DNA of 64,000 nucleotides from Typhlomys cinereus (lineage: Eukaryota; Chordata; Mammalia; Rodentia; Platacanthomyidae). Each line of letters starts with the position of its first letter. The stretch's first letter is position 1. Location of the stretch: contig JALPQD010000415.1 in NCBI GenBank assembly GCA_023101885.1, positions 1,723,652-1,787,651 on the forward strand, in the 5' to 3' direction. The notes under the pieces are model-generated. The model did not search any database. It worked only from the letters and a program-made list of their open reading frames with translations, and had not been told where the DNA came from. Below are positions 46,710 through 58,428 of this stretch, one piece after another. Position numbers and translations under genes: made by a program.

Positions 46710-47730
46710 TTGCTCAGACATTTTTCTTGGGCACACACCATATGGAAAAGTCACACATTCGCTGTTCCTTCCCCTTCTCCCTGTATGAGTTCAAGAACAT
46801 CTGGACAAGAGAAATCTCCAACAGCCCCCATGTGCTAAGTCAAACTCCCTTGGTCTGACTACAGCTCTTAGCTGGAGAGCCACAATCCTTTACTGTGTCA
46901 ACACTTAGCTGGGAAAGCTCTCCACAGCCACTTCCTTTGGGAGTAACGCTTCCCCCTAACTCTCAGCTTTCTTCCAAAAGGACGGCTCTGTCCATCCATG
47001 CCCGTGGTAAACAATGCTAAGCATCTCTGCTGTGTTGTGCTTTGTTCTGAGTTGCCATGTAAATTCAGCACAATGAACACGCAGAGATTCCTGCCCACTG
47101 GTATTTTATGATTTTTAATTTGCTCGAAAGCTCTGAATTTCATTATATTTCCCCATTTGGTGCATGGGATTTTTTACAGTTAACAGATGTTCACTTAATA
47201 GAGCCTCCTAGTGAGCAAATCAGATTTTCCCTCTGGTATTCATGTAACTTTCCAGTCCTGCAGTAGCAGTTTCTGGTGCCTGCCAAAATATCTGGAAGCA
47301 GAAGCTCAAATGGAAAAGCGCAGCATCGCTTTGTAATCATAGATTCTCCTTCCATCGAAACCACTCATTGCAACTTAACTCCTTCCTCATTAACACCCCG
47401 TGAGAACACCGGCAGGTGGAAGCCCAACTTCGGGTGCCAGGCAGGTTTCACTCTAGATGAAAAGACATTCTGCTCCCTATAAATAAATTCTTAGCCCCCG
47501 GCCACAGCGAATGCCAAAAAATTTAATGCATCCAAAAAAAATAAAAACTGAAAGAAGAGTTTTCCAAACAACTGTCCTAGGCCAATCTCCAACTAATGAG
47601 TTGTTTGGAATGTTTTCCTCCAATATATCTAGGGACATTAAACCAACTCATAACACTGAATCAAGATCCCTGTCCCAGCAATCCTGGTTTGTTTCCTTAC
47701 ACAGCTTTCTCTCTGTTTTCAATGATGCTG
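46710..47730. other. Unique segment, possible conserved block at 46990-47330
   Basis: No repeat is recognised. 46990-47330 is mixed in composition and free of slippage tracts, with several AT-hook/homeodomain-like words. Inference only. Confidence 0.3.
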
Positions 47731-47734
47731 TTGA

Positions 47735-47895
47735 TTTGATTTTGATTTTGATTTTGTTTTGTTTTGTTTTGTTTTGTTTTAACAGAATCTCAGTCTGCAG
47801 CCCAATTGGTTTTGAACTTACTAACCTCCTGCCTCAGTGTTCTTGGAGTTGGTACCACAGGATTACTGGCATGCTCTTCCACGCCCAACTCCCTT
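47735..47895 (-). repeat. B1 SINE, antisense, with (TTTTG)n tail
   Basis: (GTTTT)n then aacagaatctcagtctgcag, ccaattggttttgaacttac, cctcctgcctcagtgttctt and ggattactggcatgc. This is the complement of a diverged B1. Confidence 0.75.
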
Positions 47896-48399
47896 ACATT
47901 TTCTTATCTAAGAAAAAGTCTAGGATATATGCAGAGAATGTATTATGGGATGTCTTTCATGTTTCAAAGCACCACCGAAAAATATGAGCGGCCAGCACCC
48001 CAATAATGTAGCATACAAAGCATAGGGTCTCTTTAGAGAAACTCTAAATAGGGAGTTTACAGGAAACTCACTGAGGAACAAAACTTATTTCTTTGTCATA
48101 ATTTCTTTGTGTGACTGTGCATGCATTGTAAGAAACTGCAACTTGACTTTGTACTGTCCAAGCAAATACTCAACCACCGAACACCACTCTCAGATCATTT
48201 TTTTAATCAAAATTTTAGGTTATTACACAAATGGATGGCTTTCATCATGCTACCTCCAACTTTTGAAAGAATCCAAAGATTAAGGTTTATGATATCTCAA
48301 AATTTTTTTTTAAAGAAATGGGAGCTGGTGGTAAAGATTGGGAAAGTCTTTAGATCATCTTGTTAGAAACTCTTGAATATCTGTACCAGATATAGCCCT

Positions 48400-48620
48400 A
48401 TTTGGTTCCTGTCAGGTGCTTCTCTAACATGATCTTTCCAAAGTCTTTATCTAGAATGCTCATTTCGGATTCGATTGCCTATAGCATCTCTGACCTCTGG
48501 ATTAATCATTGGTCAGGACTCAAACGTCCCTTCCTTCATGAATTTCTCCCTGACCCCCACCACAGAGTTACTTTATATCTGGATGAGAGGGGATCTCAAG
48601 AAATACTACACCTCCCTGAG
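48400..48620 (+). repeat. L2-like ancient LINE fragment
   Basis: ggactcaaacgtcccttcct, tcatgaatttctccctgacc and cccaccacagagttact are in the same order as the conserved 3' portion of L2 elements (theme TCACCTCCTCCAGGAAGCCTTCCCTGACC). It is old and diverged. Confidence 0.4.
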
Positions 48621-48649
48621 AGACTATTTCTCGATGGCTAATGCCAGAC

Positions 48650-49730
48650 ATGAAAAGCAGAGCTTCTTTACTCAATGATTTACTCACTCATAAGTTATCT
48701 ATGTCCCAACAAATACTCAGGCACTTACCCATGCAGACTACCCCAGATACAAACCAGTGAATGACACATGCAAAAAGATGTGAAAGTAAGAGGGATATTG
48801 GTTAGAAAGCAGAAATTATGAAGTGAGAAAGTATGGATTGGGTAGCACAGAGTGAAAAATAAAATTGTTGTATGTACATATGAAAGTGTCAAAGAATAAA
48901 AAAATGATAAAAAGGAATTGCTGTATATCTTCTTATAAGTGAACAAAGGTCTAATTGAATCCTTAGGTGAGCTAAGGCAAGCAATGCTTAAGATAGTAAC
49001 CAAAAGTCTTATATGTAACTATGACCAGAACCAGAAAGTAGGTCCAAGAGGCCAGACTCCTGCCTGAAGCTCTATCATCCCAGTCACTTTATCATGTCTT
49101 TATTTTTCCTCCTATTTTTCGCATTGTCCAAGAATTTTGAGATTTATTGGAATCTTTTATATATGAAATACATTCTGTGCTCTTCTTCAGTTAACCCTAA
49201 GACTGTTGAAAGGTGGGTTTATTCAGATATAGTCTGAACAGAAAGAAAAATAAAACAGAAACACTTCAGATGTTTCAAGCAAAAGGAACCTAACCTAGGA
49301 ACTTGACTGCATGCATGATGGGAATGTTAAAAAGCTGAATGTGAATTGCAAGACCTTATACAATCTTCCCAACCAGGAAGCTGTGGCCAGGCTGCAGAAA
49401 CAGAGGAAAAGGCATATCTTCAGCCTCAGTACCTTGGGGACCAGTGAAGGAAACCCAAACCATGGCCACCTTGTACAATGGGAGCTGTAACATTTGGAAA
49501 AGCAGCTGCTACCAAAAGCCAGCGGAATCATCTCGTCTCCCTGCCTCCCGCCCTCACCCACTAGTGCTTTGGTCAAACCCAGAACAGCACAGCAAAGAAG
49601 GGAGCTGTCTTCATGCGTTGTTAACCCCAAGGGACCCAGGGCCCAGGAAGGTTGAAGAATGGGAAATTATTCTACATGTTAAGTACTGTCAATCCACTTA
49701 GCTGTTCAGGAAACTTGGGGTGAAGTAGGA
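48650..49730. other. No gene or recognisable repeat
   Basis: The two mirrored ORFs at 49295-49701 overlap on opposite strands and have no family signature. Confidence 0.5.
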
Positions 49731-49739
49731 GTTGTTTAC

Positions 49740-50165
49740 CTAATAGGAGACATCTATAGATGTCCAATTCTGCCTTCCAACCTCAGCACAGAGCAGCCAA
49801 TCCCACCATCCACGATCTCTCACTGATCTGTCTTCGGCCACATAGGTGAATACTCAAGATGAGCTGAACGTGTGGCCACTGAGCTGGGAGCTAGGGCAGA
49901 GCTAGTGCTAGACAGATAAAGGGGAGTGCCCCTGTCTGTGGGTCTGCTCAAGGAAGGGGCATTTGGTATACCACAGAAGCCTGAACCCCCCACTAGAGCA
50001 GATGATCCAGAGGGAGTCCTGGGACTCAGAAACAGACAGACAGGAAGGTGGGAAGGAGTGGGCAGGATTGATGAAGGGAGGGGAAAGATGGAGGGAAGAA
50101 AGGAAGTTAGGGAGGGGGACAAGGAAAATTACTCAATATCCTTGTAAAACTAGGGGAAAATTTTA
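49740..50165 (+). mobile_element. 5'-truncated L1 3' UTR, sense, older type
   Basis: taataggagacatctataga, then ccctgtctgtgggtctgctc, gaaccccccactagagcaga, a purine-rich run (50040-50125) and ttactcaatatccttgtaaa. It corresponds to 34330-34770 of the older L1, especially around gaacccccca. Confidence 0.7.
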
Positions 50166-50169
50166 AAAA

Positions 50170-51460
50170 GAAAGAGATGGTATGGTAACAAGTATAGATA
50201 AAAGTATTGGAAAATGACAAGAACAGTTGTCCAAAGAAACATTCTTTAGGAAAAAAACGCTAAGTGCTATTGTACGTGGTACTGAGATACCCCGTGGTTC
50301 TATGCTGATTTCGTGCTAGCTTGGTGAAATCAAGCCAACAACCCCGGTTACCAGCAAACCTTGGGTACTGACTAATACTGTGGGGCATTTAAATGCTTTA
50401 GCTCTTAATTGGCAACAAGTTAGGAACCCAAGAATCATAAAGAATTCCATTTAGTTGCATCCAGCTGATCAATATTCACTCAGCATGCTTCAGCTCCTAG
50501 CATCCCCGAGGAATAGAATAAATTGTCAGTTGGCGGCACAATTTCGTTGTGATGGTGGTGGTATTTTTTTTTCTAAATTATTCACCTTCTTGAAAAGCAA
50601 TTTGATAAATGTTTATTTCTTCATAATACATTCCAACAACCACTGATTTGTGACCCTGGCCGTGGACTGAATTTAAATTGTGGGGAGGTAAAGGCTTCCG
50701 TACAAACGAGAAGAGGGGACCAGAGGGCAGCTGTGGGCCTGTGTCATTCCTGCTCTCAGAGACCTCTCTAGCCTCAGGCAACATGGGGGCACTAATTGAA
50801 TTTAAAAGACTTAATAACTGCAAAGCACACGCTAGCACAACCTGCAGTATGAATACCCTGGTGCTGCAAGCCGGGCAGGAGACCGAGTGGTACAGCGCCC
50901 GAGGACAGCCCCATCACCCAGAGAGAAAGACCAAGCCACGGAGTTGTGCTGATGAGTGGTCTGCCCAAGGGGCCAGGTGAGAAGCTGCAAGGTGGTAGAA
51001 TTTTAAGTGTGTCCAGCCCCATGCTAATCTCATGGCACCAGGAGGATATGCAGCCAGCTAAAGCCTGAGTTAGCTTGATGCACTGCTGAAGAACAGACCT
51101 GGCAAGTGACTGCCAGATATATAACCAATGTCCTCAAATGCCCCTGACAGTGTAAGTGACAATCCGTTGTCCTCCTGCCTCCCTATTCATTCCAGTCTTA
51201 CTTACACGGTCTATGCTATGTGCATATGCTGCATCACGTTTCCTGTCTATCTGTGGTGGTTATCCTTAAACACCAATCTGATTAGATCTGGAATTAGCTA
51301 AGAGATACGCTGCAGCCTTGGGGCAAATCTTTAAGGGCATCTCCAGAAAGAATTAACAAAGAGGGGAATACCCTCCTTGTATGGGTGGCCAAGAAACAAA
51401 CGGGTCCTCTAAGAAGAACTAGTTCTGCTTGTTAACCTGCATTCCATTCTTGCTGATGAG
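50170..51460. other. Unique segment, possible conserved block at 50240-50560
   Basis: Mixed-composition sequence without repeats. 50360-50560 contains gcatttaaatgctttagctc and several TAATTG/AATTC words. No coding signature on either strand. Confidence 0.3.
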
Positions 51461-51469
51461 TGCACTGCT

Positions 51470-51735
51470 GTTGCGGCTACCACCATTTTTGGTTGACATC
51501 GGAACCCTGATTCTTCAGCCTTCCATTGTATATTGGAGACCAGCAGGTCTCTGGGAATCCTCTGGGCCTTCAGCACAAGATGGGTACTACCAGAACACCC
51601 AGCCTCACAGAACAATAACAATATGCTACCAAGTTTCAGTCTCGGTTTCATGAAGATAGATATTTTTGAAGCACAAGCCAACCTAACACATCCCCTGTCA
51701 TTCTGTGTAGCCATTCTATTCACTCTGTGTCCAGC
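51470..51735 (+). repeat. Possible old LTR-like repeat
   Basis: gattcttcagccttccattg, tggagaccagcaggtctctg, ggccttcagcacaagatggg and acacccagcctcacag resemble a dispersed rodent LTR-type repeat, and the block ends tagccattctattcact. I cannot name it and the boundaries are soft. Confidence 0.35.
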
Positions 51736-52304
51736 TGCAAGAAATACAGGCAGTGGCACATGATGGACTCAAAGCACGAAGGTCTCTTATGCATCTTTTG
51801 CTGTTATCGTGGCTTTGAGTGTGCTGATTACATTTCTAAGCATTTGTCTTCTCACCTGCAACAAGGAATAAACATGTCCCATTCCAGAGCGCCTGGCACC
51901 TATGAAGTAGTACCAAGAAAGAGGTTGGTCCTCCCTTCTCACCTTTATCCCTGCCCAACACTCTGGCACTAGCAGTGAAACTCCTCCTTAGTCTCTCCTC
52001 CCACGAAGGAGCCTGCAGAGCTCAGTGGAGCGGCTCCTGAAGGGCACTGATACACCAGAGACTCCGTTCCCTTTCCTCATTTATATTTTAGAAGGACTGG
52101 ATCAGACTCCACATATCTCATTTGTTCCCACAGGATAGAGTTGACCTAGAACTATAAAAATGAGACAATCAATGATATGTTGATTGTCTCACAGTGCTGA
52201 GTGAGGACAGAGGAGAAACACTTGGTTGACAACCAAGACAACCACAGAGAAAACCGAGTAACTCGAAGTTTATTTAGAACATCCAGATTTAGTAATAAAA
52301 AAGC

Positions 52305-52545
52305 TCAAGGGTCAGCAAGCTAGTCAGGCAGGTGCAGGCACTTGCTAGCAAGCCTTTCAATTTGTGTCCAATCCACAGAATCTACATAGTAGAGAGAACT
52401 AACTCCTGCAAGTTGTCGTCTAACTTCAACTCCATACATACACTGTGGAATATGTGCCTCCCCCACAATATATACACACATGCCCAAAATACACACAAAC
52501 ACACATATACATACAAGTATACATACATACACAATCGATAAATTT
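52305..52545 (+). repeat. B3-like SINE, sense, with CA-rich tail
   Basis: tcaggcaggtgcaggcactt, gctagcaagcctttcaattt, gagagaactaactcctgcaa and gttgtcgtctaacttcaact, then a CA/TACA tail. The order is B3 from A box to tail. Confidence 0.72.
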
Positions 52546-52549
52546 TTTT

Positions 52550-52855
52550 CTGAAATTTCACACAAAAAAAAAGAAATTCAAAAGCCTGGTTAGTTTTTTT
52601 TTTAATATTTGAATATAATTTTTAAAAGCTTTCTCAAAGCCTTGCTTTCTCTATCCAAAAATGTGAGGGCATAATGTCATTCTTTTTCTTAAGAAAAACA
52701 ATTACTTACTTGTTTTTAGCATTTACTGTGTTCTTCGTTTTGTTAGATACACTATAAGCTGGGACCAGCTACTTGTGCAGCTTGTACTTAGATGATGAAG
52801 AGAAAAAGGAAGATAAATATGCGAGAAACACAAGCCCAGTGAATAGAAGTACAAA
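52550..52855. other. No gene or recognisable repeat
   Basis: AT-rich, with A-run and T-run near 52560-52610. Confidence 0.5.
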
Positions 52856-52861
52856 TATCCA

Positions 52862-53012
52862 TTCTGCCCTGCCCTTCCCATTCCCTTCCCTTCTCTTAAC
52901 TTCCTTTCTCTCTCCTCCCCTCTCCTTCCTCTCCTTCCCCTTCTCTCACCTCCCCTCCCCTTCCCTCCACTTCCCTCTCCTTCCCTTCTTTTGCCTTCCC
53001 TCCCCTTCCCTC
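52862..53012. repeat. Polypyrimidine (CCTTC)n-type tract
   Basis: About 150 bases nearly free of purines on this strand (CCCTTCC, CTCCTC and CCTTCCC words). It is mirror-like and could adopt triplex structures; there is no transposon tail beside it. Confidence 0.9.
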
Positions 53013-53399
53013 CCCATTTATAATCAGTGAATCATACAGTCCCCTCTTTCTGCTTTCTTCACCCCTCTCCTCGACCCCCTCCATCAGCAGCACCCTTCCT
53101 GGGGGCTGATCATAAGCATCTTTGATGTGACCGCTTCACAGGCCTCTAGCTGGGTACGGTCCATACTGAACTCCAATTTGTGATTTGTTTAAGTGAAAAG
53201 TTGATCAAGTCAAGTTTTCTCTGCTTCCACCTCTTTGATAATGTTCCCCAGACTGTAGAGTACAATCAAAGGGACGTGTGAGTCTTCCTTCAGCTTTATT
53301 TCCCATATCTCCTCCTCGAGGCTCCCTTCCATCTAGCACAGCCTCTCTGTTTGCTCAGATGCTCTTGTTCCCCCAGTCTCACTCATTGTCTTCTATCTA

Positions 53400-53645
53400 A
53401 AAGTATCCCCACTCCACTAATTGAGCTGAACTCTTGTTTCTTCCAGGAAAGTCGCATGACTTTCTCAAACAGGCAGAGAAGAAGATACCACACCTCCCGC
53501 AGGTCTGCCCAATCCACCTGACCATTTCCCTGGCATCTACTCCTAACTGAATCGTAGTGTCACGTGGCGATTGCTATTAGCATCTCTGTGTCCCCACTAG
53601 ACTCAGCTCACTGAGACCTGTCTATCCCCAGTGGTGTACACTTGC
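53400..53645 (+). repeat. L2-like ancient LINE fragment
   Basis: cctgaccatttccctggcat... followed by ctctgtgtccccactagact and gacctgtctatccccag resembles the L2 3' end (theme TCTCCCCACTAGACTGTAAGCTC). Strongly diverged; moderate to low confidence. Confidence 0.4.
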
Positions 53646-53649
53646 AACG

Positions 53650-54035
53650 CCAACCAGAGACTCTTACGGACATTAGGGACTTAGCTCATGGATGCTACGA
53701 GAATGAGCAGTTCAGAAATATTAGAGGGGAAACAGGTTTCTAAGATAGTGTTAGAGGAATTTGAAGAAGCCAAATGGAGTACCAAAAAAGCAAAATGGGG
53801 TACAGGGAGCAATCCACTGATGGCTGGTAAACAACAGAACTTACTAAATGCAAATATCTTCAATGGATAATATTAGAAGAAATAGATTCAATTTAAATTA
53901 GGCTGTATAGAAAAAGAATATTGGAAGAGATTAATTTTAGGGGGATAGGAAAAAACACAATTTTTCCTAAGCTCAATCTTTCCATGTTAGTCTATTTGCT
54001 CTGCCAATATAGTAAATTGTTTTAAATTTCAGTTA
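53650..54035. other. No gene or recognisable repeat
   Basis: Two mirror-image 60-codon ORFs at 53681-53870 are chance frames. Confidence 0.5.
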
Positions 54036-54039
54036 CAGG

Positions 54040-54345
54040 TCTGGAGAGATAGCAAGGCAGATAAAGTTCTTATCACACTAGCAGGAGATCTAAAAACCCA
54101 GAAAAAATCCTGGATGGGTGTGATAACCAGCCTGTTTCTAACCCCAGAAGGTGGAGACCTAGAAACCTCAGACCAAACTGCCTTGTAAGATTAGCTCTTT
54201 TGATGAGATCTGGGATTGATTAGAGACCCTGTCTCAAAAGAATTAGGTGGAAAAATCACTGAGATTATTTCCATTATTTAATCTCAGTCCTACACATAAA
54301 CACACAAACACACACACACATACACACACACTTGCAGGCACATTC
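54040..54345 (+). repeat. B4-like SINE, sense
   Basis: ggtctggagagatagcaagg head, ctggatgggtgtgataacca, gaaggtggagacctagaaac and agagaccctgtctcaaaaga (the B1-derived part), then a CA-rich tail at 54295-54340. Confidence 0.72.
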
Positions 54346-54349
54346 ATCC

Positions 54350-55780
54350 ACACAATTGGGTACTCACACTCATGAAAAATATATGCACACATGCACATAT
54401 TCCACAAATCCATATACATGAAATGGAAAAGGAAATTTCAGCTGTGAAAAAAAAGATCTTGGATATTTCAAGCAAATATGCATGTATATGCATATGTAGG
54501 TGTGTATATAAATGCATGTATATTCGTATATTTGCTTCTCAAACTTTACACTACATTGTGATCAAAATTCAACGGCTGTCTCCTGAGGCAAGCAGTACCC
54601 AGAGGTTCCCAATCACCATGAGATTCACATCTGACATTGACGTTGCTCCGTCTTGTCCTCTTTTCCTGTCTCTCTGTCTTGTGTACTTTTCTCTATCCTT
54701 CCTTATCTCATGGGATATGTAACATTCACAGATAAAACCACAATTTTATTTTTAATCTCTCTGCTTCTTTACATTTTTAACTTTTTCCAGACTGTCTTTC
54801 CCATGCCTGAGCTCATAAGTTCCCTCCTTTATGCCATGGTCAGTGTCTTCTTTTGTAAAGCCATTTTCCATCCTTTCCAAAGATAACCTAATTCTCACAT
54901 CTTTATGGATTCAAATATTTTCTGAGAAAAACCAGTTTCACAGAATGCCAGCAGGCCTTCTTTATAAGGATCAAGGGTCTCCATTGCCAGTACATTTTGA
55001 AAAATTGACTGGAGGTGTAGCATCCCTGAATGATTTTCTAATGTGCCTTCTGAAACTTAAAACAAGCCTATGGCTGGATCCGCTTTCCAAATTCATGTAT
55101 TCCTGAAATTCTTGAAACCAGAAACGCTTTTCTTCACAAAGTAAAACTTAGGACTGGTGTCCTACAAAGTATTTTTGAAATTCTGGCTTATTGGACATTG
55201 TGTGCAAGGCATTCTCTCCCAGGCATCTGTGCACAGCCTGAGAATAGAACTCTTTCTCCATTTGTCTTTGTGACCTCAATTGTCCATATCCAGCAGGTGA
55301 TTATGAAATCTCTGTGAAGCGGCTTATATATAAAGGAGAGCCGTATGATTAACAGAAAAGGTTGTAAGGGTGGCCAGTTTCGTGTGTCTCTCATGAAATA
55401 AACATTTACCTGCACATATTCCCCTACCGGTGCAGACAGTATGAAATGATGCACCGGTGCAGACAGTATGAAATGATGCAACTCGTAGAAACCCAACTCG
55501 ATCATATCTTTACAGAGCAGAAATGAATGTGTTGAGTAGCTAGTGTTGGAGCAGGCTGCAGATGGAGGCGCTGCCACTCAGACAAAGATTCGCTCTTCTG
55601 TTCCCATCCTCTTCATGGTTTGTCTTTGCATTTTATATTTCTAAAAGAAAACTGAAATGGTCAGACAGAAGGACATGAAACATATAAAATATAGCCAAAT
55701 CAAGCACGCTTATCAGAAGTGAGCTTCCCAGAGTGCCGAAAGTGAGTCACTGTAGGGTATCAGCATCAATAACCCATCTC
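54350..55780. other. No gene; small tandem duplication at 55426
   Basis: Chance ORFs only, including a 129-codon minus-strand frame (55577-55188) whose only notable feature is a repeated HHFILSAPV caused by the local 27-bp duplication. Confidence 0.5.
55426..55479. repeat. Perfect 27-bp tandem duplication
   Basis: The unit starts accggtgcagacagtatgaa and occurs twice head to tail at 55426-55452 and 55453-55479 with no mismatch, so the duplication is recent. Confidence 0.95.
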
Positions 55781-55789
55781 GAGGATCAG

Positions 55790-56095
55790 GGAACATGACA
55801 GGAAAGGGAGCAGCAAGAATGCAAGGACCCAAGGGTGGGGTGAGTGGACTTGACAGAGCCACTGCACCCATAAACTCACTGGGTTTATCTGTGCAAAATC
55901 TGTCCAAGGTTGGCCTCTCAGCGCCTCATCTGGGAAGAGTTAGACCTCAGGATGCACCACGTCTCCCTAAGGAACTCTTATTAATAGTTAATGCTGGCTG
56001 TGGGAGGGACAGCCATATTCTTCAGTGGTATACTCACCAATCACCAATGCCTGCTTATCCAGGCCACCCTTATTAAATTCAGTGGATCAGAGAGG
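55790..56095 (+). repeat. Rodent L1 (Lx-like) 3' UTR-type repeat
   Basis: gttaatgctggctgtgggag, attcttcagtggtatactca and aattcagtggatcagag correspond to the distal part of the repeat seen at 40500-40860. Assignment to an old L1 3' UTR is from memory. Confidence 0.4.
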
Positions 56096-56099
56096 GGGG

Positions 56100-56935
56100 G
56101 GGAGATGGCATGAAAGCCAGAAGATTAGTTAAGAATATCAAGGACTTCGGTGAGAGAATTGGAGATGGACGAATCATTTAATATGTGGTGAAAATGATTT
56201 CAGTTCATTGTACGAAGGTAAGAAACTGCCAAAAATAAAAACAAAGGGAGTATGAACCGCTTTCTTCAGATGTCTGTACAATTAAACTGCATGAAAAGTC
56301 CTATTTGGTCTTTGCTTGGGTCCCGAGCCATACTTAGGATCAGCAGAAAGGATGATCCATCTCAAGACTTACTAGAGAGCACCCTAGCCTGGGTGCATTA
56401 CTCCAAAGGGGGTAATGGAAACACTTGCTGGGCTGACTGCTCACTCTAGGTAATTAACATGTCTCTTTGTCTGTCCAGATGTTTCATCCTTGTTGACAGA
56501 GGAAAATAACATTTTCTTGTGATGGTGGTAGTGCGGACAGGAATGTCTGACTTTCTGTTTTGGCTTCAAGCATCTCTCTCTCCCACTGTGAAGGAAGAGC
56601 CTTTCAAAAGCAGAATACAACCCACACAGGGAACATACTTACTTAGCTTATTGAAGTGGAAAGATGCTGAGTTCAGTCCTTAAAATGCAAATATATGGAG
56701 CCTGTTAAAAGCCTGGGGAACGAGGTAACAAGAGAAACACCTGTCTGATAGGTTAACCAAAGCCAGTTGTATCTTTATTTCATGATTTTTTTTAAAATTC
56801 TGCTTCGGGGAAACACAATTTGATCTCCGGACTGTTCATAAAATCTGGACTAAAAAGGAATAAAGGGGTTGAGTTTTATGCATACAACTGCTAAAATCTA
56901 TGGCAACCCACCATTATTTAATACTTATCTTCTCT
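56100..56935. other. No gene or recognisable repeat
   Basis: Unique-looking sequence leading into the TAAT-rich block. Confidence 0.5.
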
Positions 56936-56939
56936 AACA

Positions 56940-57790
56940 TACCAAGAAAAACTTTGGAGGCCATTTGTATTCTACTTTCCTACATTGCTTATCTGAAGTT
57001 TTCCAGTTGTCAACGGAGCAGAGTTTAATTTTTTGAGCGATAGAAAGAAAAATGAAGAATTAAAATTGTAATTAGAAAAATTGCTTCGATTACAATTGCA
57101 CTTGAAGATGCTTGAATGGATGGGCTAAATAAGTTCAGGCACATCCATTAGTTTCCAAATTGAATTAAAATATATTGAGTGCTAATTCAAAAATCTAAAA
57201 GCAGGCAGCTGGAAGAGAATGGGAATCGTCTGGGTCTCAAAGGGGAGCACACAGCACAAAACAAGAAAAGAATATGCCATTTTTGCTGACCCAAGTAAAC
57301 AAAAAAGGAAAAATCTTAAAAACCACTGGTAATTTATTGCAGCCCATTCTACTAATATTGCTGTTTACTCCAAGCCACATTGCAGGCTCCCTTTGATTCC
57401 TCACACCACAACGGCATTCTTCTGAGTACTCCTTCCCACGGGAAGCCTTTTTCTTTGCCATTTGCTGTGTGCAGCTGAGATGACCTGTGGTAATTGCTAC
57501 AGACATTTTCACCCATCCTTTTTTTAGCAAATGTAATTTCCTTTTGATGCTGCTGCGTCCTCTCCCCACCCTGCTGTGAGAGAAAACTCCAATAATCATG
57601 CCACCACCGCCGCTCAGATAGAGATCAAGTCACGCAACCAGCTGTAGCGCAACTTTTGACTTTCCACTCTGTACTTACTTGGGTGCACATATTACTGTTT
57701 GAGGAAATGAAAAACATTTTTTTCCTCTAATGAAAATAGCTTTTGGTCTAGGGCGAGGCTGGCAGAATTGTCCTGAGTTTTAAAAATATT
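56940..57790. promoter_or_regulatory. Candidate conserved non-coding element (enhancer-like)
   Basis: About 850 bases free of repeats and simple sequence, with a high density of homeodomain-type words (taattttt, attaaaattgtaattag, gattacaattgcac, attaaaatat, gctaattc, ggtaattt, gtaatttcc, aataatcatg) and E-box-like cagctg/cagctg motifs (57206, 57473, 57640). All six frames are closed or short. The texture is like deeply conserved developmental enhancers in gene deserts. That it is conserved is inference; only a cross-species alignment can show it. Confidence 0.35.
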
Positions 57791-57954
57791 TTTTTCATAT
57801 AATTTGCCTCCAATGAAAATCCTTTTTTTATAAAAAGCAATTCTTTAACATATTCTCAAAATAGCAATGAGGACAACTTTGAATAAATGGTCCTCCTTTT
57901 TTTAAATACTGTCCTCCAAATATCCTGACTTTATTTTTATTTATTTACTTATTT

Positions 57955-58370
57955 CAGTTGATCTGCATATTGCTGATAAAATCACCATCAAACAGTTTAA
58001 GGAAACAAGGGGTCTATTCTCTTACATAGTCCAGTTACAGATCTTAGTCCAGCTTGATGGAGAGCTCATACCAAAACCAGGGCCATACCTGGCCATACCA
58101 TATCCACATACCAGTGGAGAGAGGGATGATCCTTACTTGCCAGACCAGCATGTTGGCCAAGTATTCACAAGGATGCCAATTTCTTCAACCAGCTCTCTGC
58201 ATTTTATTCATCTGTCCAGGGCCTAGTCCCACCCACAACAGGTTCGACCTTCTCCCATCAACTAGACAAGCCCCTGCATGTTTGCTCTGGGCTTAACTTA
58301 AGTACTAATTCTCTACAAATGTACCCAAAGATCAAACCTTCAACTATCAAGTTGACACCTGTTCCTAACT
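57955..58370 (-). mobile_element. LTR-like dispersed repeat (copy 3 of 3)
   Basis: Same orientation and block order as 36965-37375: gctgataaaatcaccatcaa, ttgccagaccagcatgttgg, gcatgtttgctctgggctta and caactatcaagttgacacct. Somewhat more diverged than copy 2. Confidence 0.75.
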
Positions 58371-58382
58371 ATAACTATAACT

Positions 58383-58384
58383 AT

Positions 58385-58423
<39 letters not shown>

Positions 58424-58427
58424 TTTT
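58383..58427. repeat. (ATTT)n microsatellite
   Basis: About 11 TTTA/ATTT units; it is the tail of the adjoining antisense B1. Confidence 0.92.
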
Positions 58428-58428
58428 T

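Noticed and set aside
49295..49701. Overlapping 111- and 85-codon ORFs on opposite strands
   Set aside because: Mirror frames in unique sequence without any recognisable family, start context or splice structure.
51409..51759. 116-codon minus-strand ORF
   Set aside because: Lies across an old dispersed repeat and has no family signature.
55188..55577. 129-codon minus-strand ORF
   Set aside because: No domain, no neighbouring exon signals; its internal repeat is just the 27-bp DNA duplication.
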